A stretch of DNA of 12,704 bases. It comes from DAIDKA01 sp036489445. GTDB lineage: Bacteria > Pseudomonadota > Gammaproteobacteria > Steroidobacterales > Steroidobacteraceae. Positions within the stretch are counted from its first letter, which is position 1. Every line of letters starts with the position of its first letter. Shown one piece after another: positions 1-5,856 of the stretch. Location: assembly GCA_036489445.1 (NCBI GenBank), contig DASXFV010000058.1, forward strand, positions 1 to 12,704, read 5' to 3'. Made by a program: the position numbers and the translations under genes. The notes below the pieces were generated by a model that did not search any database, was not told where the DNA came from, and saw nothing but the letters and a program-made list of their open reading frames with translations.

Positions 1-70
1 ACACGTTCGCTCCCGTTCGCTCAAGCCTTCCAGGTTCCCACCAGACATCGCGCTCTCCACCTCAGCGGCA

Positions 71-169
71 ACAGTACCGCGGTGGAAAGCTTCGCCCGGT
101 CAGATCATCGCGGAAAGTACGGGCTTGCTGGAGTGCTTACATTCGGTCACAGTACCGCGGCATCAAGCT
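71..169. repeat. Pair of direct repeats, ACAGTACCGCGG-N4-AAGCT
   Basis: ACAGTACCGCGG occurs at 71-82 and again at 149-160. Each copy is followed by four differing bases and then AAGCT (87-91 and 165-169), so 17 of 21 positions match. The copies lie 78 bases apart in the same orientation upstream of the sensor kinase gene. They could be paired sites for a regulator, or remnants of a local duplication. There is no direct evidence of function. Confidence 0.45.
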
Positions 170-192
170 GAGACATCGTTCCATCGTCATGC

Positions 193-218
193 ACGGTGTC
201 ACGCTATTTTGACACGGT
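193..218. promoter_or_regulatory. Imperfect palindrome overlapping a TTGACA hexamer; candidate operator
   Basis: The arms ACGGTGTCA (193-201) and TGACACGGT (210-218) are inverted copies matching at 8 of 9 positions, around an 8-base AT-rich centre. The inner arms GTGTCA/TGACAC are perfect. The right arm contains a consensus sigma-70 -35 hexamer, TTGACA, at 209-214. No good -10 element lies 16-18 bases downstream; the best is GCGTAG-like around 232-237. The layout fits a dimeric regulator's operator placed over a promoter about 85 bases ahead of the kinase start. The promoter itself is uncertain. Confidence 0.4.
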
Positions 219-299
219 AGGGACCCGGTCAGCGTAGCGGCTCACGCGCGGCCGCCGAGCCCATTCGAATCAGGTTATTCGCATCCGCTGCTTACGCCT

Positions 300-2327
300 A
301 TGCAAGCTACCTATAACTTCTGGCTCGTTGGTCTGTCGATCGTTGTAGCGATCGTCGTTTCCTTCACGGCGCTGACCCTCGCCGGTCGCGTTGCGCAATC
401 GGAGCACTCCGGCGGCAGAGGGTGGCTGCTCGGCGGGGCCACCGCGATGGGCATCGGTATCTGGTCCATGCATTTCATCGGGATGCTCGCCTATTCGGTC
501 CGCATCCCGCTGCGCTACAACATCCTGACGACGCTGGCATCGCTGCTCATTGCCATCCTGACCTCCGGTTTCGCGCTGGCAATAGCCAGTCGCCGCAACC
601 TGGGGCTCGAACGCCTGGTCGCAAGCTCAGTGGTGATGGGGGCCGGGATCTGCGCGATGCACTACACCGGCATGGCCGCAATTCAGATCATGCCGATGAT
701 CAGCTACGACCCGCTGCTGGTCGCGGCTTCGGTGGCCATCGCGGTCACCGCGTCGTTTGCCGCGCTTTGGCTCGCCTTCAGGCTGCGCAGTGGACAGTCC
801 TGGCTGATGATCCTCAGCCGCAGCGTTGCCGCTGTCGTGATGGGGTTTGCCATCAGCGGCATGCACTATACCGCCATGGCGGCCTCGATGCTGTCACCGC
901 GCTCATACTGCTGGGGCGGGGCCGCGCTGGATAACAACTGGCTGGCATTGACCATCGGTTTGATCGCGCTGGCCCTGCTCGCCATCACTCTGATCGCCGC
1001 CGTCTACGATGCCCACCTCGAATCACGCACGCGACAGGATGCGCTGCGCCTGGCCCGGCTCAACACCGACCTGCAGCATGGCAAGAATCTTCTGACGTTG
1101 GCCACGCAGGCCGCCGGCATCGCCTGCTGGGAATACGACGTCGCGACACGATCCACCTTGTGGACGGAGAATGAAATCGAAGCCCTCAGGGCGGCGGGCG
1201 TTGACCTGCGCACGCGTCCCGATGAACTGATGGCGATGATCCACGAGGAGGATGCGGCTGCGGCGTTAGCGGCGATTCGCCATTCGATGCCGCAACACCG
1301 CCCGGTGTGCGCTTTGCGGGTCCGTGTCCTGACGCCCACGGGCAACACGGTGCACCTACAGGCTCACGCACGACTGTCCTTCGACGCGCAAGGGCAACTC
1401 GAGCGGGTGCTGGGGGTCGCCTGGGACGTTTCTGATCAGGTCCTGCAAGAGGAACGCCAGCTGCAGCTGCAACTGCAGTTGCGGAATGCCTCACATCAGG
1501 CGGGTATGGCCGAGGTCGCCACCGGCGTCCTGCACAATGTCGGCAACGTACTCAACAGCCTTGGAGTATCCGCCACGCTCGTGCTCGCCCGTCTGCGCGA
1601 CTCGCGCGTCGGCAACGTGCAGCGCGTCGCGAGGCTCCTGACCGCGCAGGAGGATCGCCTGGGAGCTTTCCTGGAGCACGACCCGCGTGGACGGGAGGTG
1701 CCGAGCTACCTGACGCAGCTCGGTGAGCACCTCGGCGCCGAAAGCCAGGACCTTCAAGCCGAAGCACAGGCGATCGTCACGCATGTCGAGCATATCGGCA
1801 GGATCGTCGCCGCACAGCAGAGCTACGCCCGCCGCAGTGGAATCACCGAAGAAATCGATGTCGCGGAGCTGCTGGACAACGCGATTGCGCTCAACTTCGC
1901 GGACACCACCGACATCAGGGTGAATCGCGACTACCAACCTACGCCCGGGCTCACGGTCGACCGCCACAAACTGATTCAGATACTGGGCAACCTGCTGAGT
2001 AACGCACGCCACGCGCTACGCGAGCAGATGCAATGTCCGCGCGTTCTCACGGTGGGTATTCGCACCCCTGCAGTGGGTTCGCTCACAATCGACGTCGAGG
2101 ATTCCGGAATCGGGATCGAGGCAGGAGTGTTGAGCCGTCTCTTCGAATTCGGATTCACCACCAAGAAGGACGGGCATGGATTCGGGCTGCATGTCAGCGG
2201 CATTCTGGCCAAAGAACTGGGCGGTGAGCTCAGCGGCCACAGCGACGGCCAGGGCCGCGGTGCACGCTTCAGCCTGCGCCTACCCCTGGCAGCTGCGGAT
2301 GAGCTGGCGGCAAGGAAGCGAGCATGA
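300..2327 (+). CDS. MHYT-PAS sensor histidine kinase, membrane-bound
   Basis: This is an inner-membrane sensor kinase of 675 residues. Residues 1-240 form an MHYT domain of about seven membrane helices with three signature motifs: Met57-His58 (variant MHFIGM), Met120-His121 (MHYTGM) and Met188-His189 (MHYTAM). MHYT domains have been proposed to bind a metal and sense O2, CO or NO; the ligand here is unknown. A PAS-like domain follows (about 262-380), then a short Gln-Leu repeat (387-394) and a phosphoacceptor region in which His412 sits in VLHNVGNVLNS. The ATPase domain shows an N box (Asn564, Asn568), DSGIGI (601-606) and a second glycine loop at 623-630. The ATG at 300 is the first usable start after an in-frame stop at 210, but has no clear ribosome site. 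The gene overlaps the response regulator by four bases, so that protein is its likely partner. Confidence 0.9.
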   Translation: MQATYNFWLVGLSIVVAIVVSFTALTLAGRVAQSEHSGGRGWLLGGATAMGIGIWSMHFIGMLAYSVRIPLRYNILTTLASLLIAILTSGFALAIASRRNLGLERLVASSVVMGAGICAMHYTGMAAIQIMPMISYDPLLVAASVAIAVTASFAALWLAFRLRSGQSWLMILSRSVAAVVMGFAISGMHYTAMAASMLSPRSYCWGGAALDNNWLALTIGLIALALLAITLIAAVYDAHLESRTRQDALRLARLNTDLQHGKNLLTLATQAAGIACWEYDVATRSTLWTENEIEALRAAGVDLRTRPDELMAMIHEEDAAAALAAIRHSMPQHRPVCALRVRVLTPTGNTVHLQAHARLSFDAQGQLERVLGVAWDVSDQVLQEERQLQLQLQLRNASHQAGMAEVATGVLHNVGNVLNSLGVSATLVLARLRDSRVGNVQRVARLLTAQEDRLGAFLEHDPRGREVPSYLTQLGEHLGAESQDLQAEAQAIVTHVEHIGRIVAAQQSYARRSGITEEIDVAELLDNAIALNFADTTDIRVNRDYQPTPGLTVDRHKLIQILGNLLSNARHALREQMQCPRVLTVGIRTPAVGSLTIDVEDSGIGIEAGVLSRLFEFGFTTKKDGHGFGLHVSGILAKELGGELSGHSDGQGRGARFSLRLPLAAADELAARKRA

Positions 2328-4276
2328 GCGCCGATGTTGACCGCGCGGACCACGTGGACCAGATTCGGATTCTCGTCACCGACGACAATGCCGCAATTCA
2401 CGAGGACTTTCGCAAGATCCTCGCCGCGGACGCAACCGCCGAGGCCGATCTGCGTCACGCGGAAAGCCTTCTGTTCGGCGATATTCCTGCGGCACCCGCA
2501 TCGCGTGCAGCCTATGCGCTTGATTTTGCGCTGCAGGGTCAGCAGGCCGTAAACCGTGTGGAGCATGCGCGGGCGGACGGCCGCCCCTATGCCCTCGCAT
2601 TCGTCGATATGCGCATGCCTCCTGGCTGGGACGGGCTGGAAACCATAGAGCACCTCTGGGAAAAGGATCCTGATGTGCAGGTCGTGATCTGCTCGGCGCA
2701 TTCGGACTACGACTGGATGGATGTAGTCGAGCGGCTCGGTCACTCCGACAAGCTGCTGATTCTCAAGAAGCCGTTTGAGCCCATTGAAGTGCTCCAGTGC
2801 GCAAGTGCCTTGTCGCGCAAGTGGCAGCACGAGCGCGCGCTACGGGCGCACGTTGAGTCCCTCGAGCAAGTGATCGCCGTCCGCACCGAGAATCTGGAGG
2901 CCGCCAACCAGCAGCTTCGCCATCTCGCGACCCACGATGCGCTGACCGGCCTGCCCAACCGTGTGCTCCTGGACGATCGGCTGGCGCAGGCGAGCGCGCA
3001 CGCCGCACGGGATCGCCAGTCGTTTGCCGTGCTGATGGTGGATCTGGACCGATTCAAGGTGATCAATGACTCCTTGGGGCATCGTTGCGGTGACACGGTA
3101 CTGCGCGAAATCGCACGCCGGCTCAATGACCTGGTGGCCAGCACTGCCACGGTCGCTCGCGTGGGAGGCGATGAATTCGTGCTGGTTGTGGGTCCGTCCG
3201 CAACGCGTGCCGACGCGGAGGAGATTGCACGGCGCGCGAATGAAGCTCTGAGCATGCCCATTCGATTGGGCGGTGTGGATCTGCATGTCTCCGCCAGTAT
3301 CGGTATTGCCTCGTACCCTGCAGACGGACCCTCCGCGGAGCTGCTGCTCGCGCGCGCCGATGCCGCGATGTACTGCGCCAAGCAACGCGGCCGCAACAAC
3401 TATCAGTGTTTCGACTCCGCCATGGACGCGATAACACTGGAGCACGTCAGCCTCGAGAGTGAACTGCACGAGGCAGTCAAGTTGCAACAATTCGAACTCT
3501 ACTATCAACCCAAAGCCGACACCGCAACCGGCGACGTACGCAGCGCCGAAGCACTCATCCGTTGGAATCACCCGAAACGGGGTCTGATTCTACCCGCGCA
3601 GTTCATCCCCTTGGCGGAGATGTGCGGCCTGATCCATGAGATCGGTGCCTGGGTACTGCGCGAAGCTTGTCGTCAGTGCGCGGCCTGGCAGCGCGAGGGC
3701 ATCCCTTCGCTACGTGTGGCTGTCAATGTCGCGGCATCGCAATTTCGGCGCGGTGACCTGCTCGAGCAGGTCCGTGGCGCGATGGAGCAGGCGCAGCTCG
3801 ACCCGCGGTTTCTCGAGATCGAGCTGACTGAGAGCGTGGTCATGACTGATCCGGAGGGATCCGCTGCCATTCTCGAGCAGCTCAGTCGCATGGGCGTGCT
3901 GGTCTCAGTGGATGACTTTGGCACGGGTTACTCGAGCATGAGCTACCTGCAGCGCTTTCCCATCGACAAGCTGAAAATCGATCAAGGCTTCATCAAGGAA
4001 CTGATGACCCGGCCGGATGACGCGGCGATTGTCAAAGCGATTATCTCGCTGGCGCATGGTCTGCGGCTCAAAGTGGTCGCCGAGGGCGTCGAAACGTCCG
4101 AGCAGCTGACGCTGCTCCAATCCCTGGGCTGCGATCAGTACCAGGGCTTTCTCTTCAGTCCGCCGTTGCCGGCGCCGGAATTTGCCGAGCTCGTGCGTGG
4201 TTGGCAGAAAACCGAGGATTCATTCTCCAGCGAAGAAGCCGCGCGCACGCACAGCAAGTTGGCCATTCACCGCTAA
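2324..4276 (+). CDS. Response regulator with REC, GGDEF and EAL domains (cyclic di-GMP turnover)
   Basis: This 650-residue protein is likely phosphorylated by the upstream MHYT kinase and makes or degrades cyclic di-GMP. The REC domain (about 14-165) has the acidic pair Asp20-Asp21, phosphoacceptor Asp95 in FVDMRMP, Ser124 and Lys149. The spacing from Asp21 to Asp95 is about 30 residues longer than usual. A short helical linker (about 166-200) leads to a GGDEF domain (about 201-365) with the motif intact at 281-285. The inhibitory RxxD site is replaced by Ala-Ser-Thr-Ala at 272-275. The EAL domain (about 375-625) keeps Glu409 of EAL, Asn468, Glu500, Asp530-Asp531, Lys551, Glu587 and Gln607, so phosphodiesterase activity is expected. 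AAGGAAG lies five bases before the ATG, which overlaps the kinase stop as ATGA. Net output cannot be predicted from sequence. Confidence 0.93.
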   Translation: MSADVDRADHVDQIRILVTDDNAAIHEDFRKILAADATAEADLRHAESLLFGDIPAAPASRAAYALDFALQGQQAVNRVEHARADGRPYALAFVDMRMPPGWDGLETIEHLWEKDPDVQVVICSAHSDYDWMDVVERLGHSDKLLILKKPFEPIEVLQCASALSRKWQHERALRAHVESLEQVIAVRTENLEAANQQLRHLATHDALTGLPNRVLLDDRLAQASAHAARDRQSFAVLMVDLDRFKVINDSLGHRCGDTVLREIARRLNDLVASTATVARVGGDEFVLVVGPSATRADAEEIARRANEALSMPIRLGGVDLHVSASIGIASYPADGPSAELLLARADAAMYCAKQRGRNNYQCFDSAMDAITLEHVSLESELHEAVKLQQFELYYQPKADTATGDVRSAEALIRWNHPKRGLILPAQFIPLAEMCGLIHEIGAWVLREACRQCAAWQREGIPSLRVAVNVAASQFRRGDLLEQVRGAMEQAQLDPRFLEIELTESVVMTDPEGSAAILEQLSRMGVLVSVDDFGTGYSSMSYLQRFPIDKLKIDQGFIKELMTRPDDAAIVKAIISLAHGLRLKVVAEGVETSEQLTLLQSLGCDQYQGFLFSPPLPAPEFAELVRGWQKTEDSFSSEEAARTHSKLAIHR

Positions 4277-4336
4277 ACCTACTGTGCGCCAGGCGTGCAG
4301 GCGCCCAAATAATTGCGCTGGTTGCTCGGCCGAAAC

Positions 4337-5836
4337 TCAGCCGGCCTTGAAGTTCACGGGATTGCCGGAGTCGATCCATACGCTCTTCAGTTCGGTGAAT
4401 TCATGCAGCGAGTCCGGACCCATCTCCCGTCCGATGCCGCTTTGCTTGTAGCCTCCGAAAGGCAGTGCATGCGTCACCAGGCGGTAATTGTTCACCCAAA
4501 CCGTTCCGGCCCGCAGCTTCGCTACCATGCGATGGGCGCGCTGCAGGTTGTCAGTCCATACGGCGGCTGCCAGGCCGTAGCTCGTACGGTTCGCGAGGGC
4601 GAGCGCCTCTGCCTCGCTCCTGAAGCGGATCAGGGATACCACGGGTCCGAAGATCTCCTCCTGCGCGACCCGGCAGGCGTTATCGACATCCCCGAAAATC
4701 GTCGCGGCGACAAAATACCCGGGCCGGTCCAGGGGCTTGCCGCCCGCGAGGACCTTCACCCCTTCCTGGCGCGCAATCTCGAAATAGCTCGACACCTTCT
4801 CGTACTGCATCTTTGAGGCCAGGGGCCCCAGCTGCGTGCCCGGATCCAGCGGGTCGCCGGCGACCATCCGGTTTGCCTGGGCGACCATGCGGGCCGCGAC
4901 CTGGTCATAAATGCTGTCCTCGATCAGCACGCGCGAGCCTGCCATGCAGGCCTGTCCGGTGGCAGAAAAAATTCCCGCCAGTGCACCGTTGACAGCATTG
5001 TCCAGGCTGGCGTCCGCGAAGATGATGTTCGGTGACTTTCCGCCCAATTCCAGCGATGTGCGGACGAAGCGCTCCGCGGCCACATGGGCGATCTTGCGCC
5101 CGGTGGCCGTGGATCCCGTGAAGGCGATCTTGTCCACGTCGGGATGCGCCGTCAGGGCATTCCCGGCCGGATCGCCGTAACCTGTAACGACATTGATGAC
5201 CCCCTTGGGAATACCCGCCTCCTGGGCCAGTTCGGCAAGCATCAGCGTCGAGACCGGGGTGACCTCCGAAGGCTTGATGACCATGGTGTTGCCCGCTGCC
5301 AGCGCCGGCAGGAGCTTCCAGGCCAGGAGCACCAGCGGCGCATTCCAGGGCGTGATGGCGGCGACGACTCCCAGGGGCTCGCGCACCGTGTAGGTGAACA
5401 TATTGGGCACGCTGGAGGGAATCGTCACCCCGTGCAGGGTTTCGGCGAGTCCCGCGTAGTAGTAGCAGGCCTTGGCAAATGAGGCGACTCCCGGCAGCAT
5501 TTCGCTGTAGAGCCGGCCGTTCTCCCAAACCTGGTAGCGAGCAAGCACCTGCGCATTCGCTTCAATCAGCGAGCCGAGTTTGCGCAGCAGCGTCGCGCGC
5601 ACGACCGGCGCGGTCTGCGGCCACCCATCGGTGTCGAACGCGTGTCGCGCGGCCGCCACGGCGAGCCGCACGTCCTCGGCGTTGGCGCGGGGCACCCGGG
5701 CCCATGACTCGCCCGTGAAGGGGTCGATGCACGAAAAGGTCTCGCCGGAACACGATGCTGTCCATTGGCCATCGATGAGCATCGAAAATGTCCGCTCGGA
5801 GATCTCGGCAGGTCGACGTGCAGTGGCGGCGTTCAT
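4337..5836 (-). CDS. NAD(P)-dependent aldehyde dehydrogenase
   Basis: This is a cytoplasmic aldehyde dehydrogenase of the classical superfamily, 499 residues, oxidising an aldehyde to a carboxylate. The core is complete: Asn165 of PWNAP (oxyanion hole), Lys188 of the IKPSE cofactor motif, the FTGSTATG loop near 240-246, Glu263 in LELGGKSP, catalytic Cys297 in GQACMAG, and Glu394/Phe396 in EEIFGPV. The pattern is closest to betaine-, phenylacetaldehyde- and general aliphatic-aldehyde dehydrogenases; the substrate is not readable. I chose the ATG at 5836 because AAGGA (5843-5847) lies six bases upstream and this start falls 20 bases after the stop of the PQQ dehydrogenase. A start at 5929 is in frame but would overlap that gene and add 31 residues unlike the family. 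It is the second gene of the leftward operon, so it probably handles the aldehyde made by its neighbour. No signal peptide is visible. Confidence 0.93.
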   Translation of the reverse strand: MNAATARRPAEISERTFSMLIDGQWTASCSGETFSCIDPFTGESWARVPRANAEDVRLAVAAARHAFDTDGWPQTAPVVRATLLRKLGSLIEANAQVLARYQVWENGRLYSEMLPGVASFAKACYYYAGLAETLHGVTIPSSVPNMFTYTVREPLGVVAAITPWNAPLVLLAWKLLPALAAGNTMVIKPSEVTPVSTLMLAELAQEAGIPKGVINVVTGYGDPAGNALTAHPDVDKIAFTGSTATGRKIAHVAAERFVRTSLELGGKSPNIIFADASLDNAVNGALAGIFSATGQACMAGSRVLIEDSIYDQVAARMVAQANRMVAGDPLDPGTQLGPLASKMQYEKVSSYFEIARQEGVKVLAGGKPLDRPGYFVAATIFGDVDNACRVAQEEIFGPVVSLIRFRSEAEALALANRTSYGLAAAVWTDNLQRAHRMVAKLRAGTVWVNNYRLVTHALPFGGYKQSGIGREMGPDSLHEFTELKSVWIDSGNPVNFKAG

Positions 5837-5842
5837 AGGCGG

Positions 5843-5847
5843 TCCTT
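5843..5847 (-). promoter_or_regulatory. Ribosome binding site deciding the aldehyde dehydrogenase start
   Basis: AAGGA on the minus strand lies six bases before the ATG at 5836, inside the 20-base gap after the PQQ dehydrogenase stop. This supports the shorter start over the in-frame ATG at 5929. Confidence 0.65.
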
Positions 5848-5856
5848 GGTTTGATA

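Larger units (their letters stand above)
1..299. other. Intergenic region upstream of the sensor kinase gene
   Basis: I see no gene here that I can support. All three forward frames are open from the left edge (to stops at about 171, 212 and 219), but this is unremarkable at this GC content, and none of the three peptides resembles a known protein tail. The stretch holds a short tandem duplication of CGTTCGCTC (4-12 and 14-22), a pair of direct repeats 78 bases apart, a 26-bp imperfect palindrome and a TTGACA hexamer. It is probably the regulatory region of the signalling operon that starts at 300. The end of an upstream gene cannot be excluded. Confidence 0.5.

Noticed and set aside
1..219. 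Forward frames open from the left edge, possible tail of an upstream gene
   Set aside because: All three forward frames are open at once, as expected from GC-rich DNA. The peptides look unlike a protein C-terminus, so no frame can be preferred.
1976..2830. 284-codon reverse open frame across the kinase-regulator junction
   Set aside because: It lies opposite two well-supported genes and shows no family motif; a by-product of codon bias.
4286..4343. Stem-loops between the convergent regulator and aldehyde dehydrogenase genes (GCGCC/GGCGC at 4286-4304, CGGC/GCCG at 4327-4343)
   Set aside because: The stems are only four to five pairs with nine-base loops and no T-run follows on either strand, so I do not call an intrinsic terminator.
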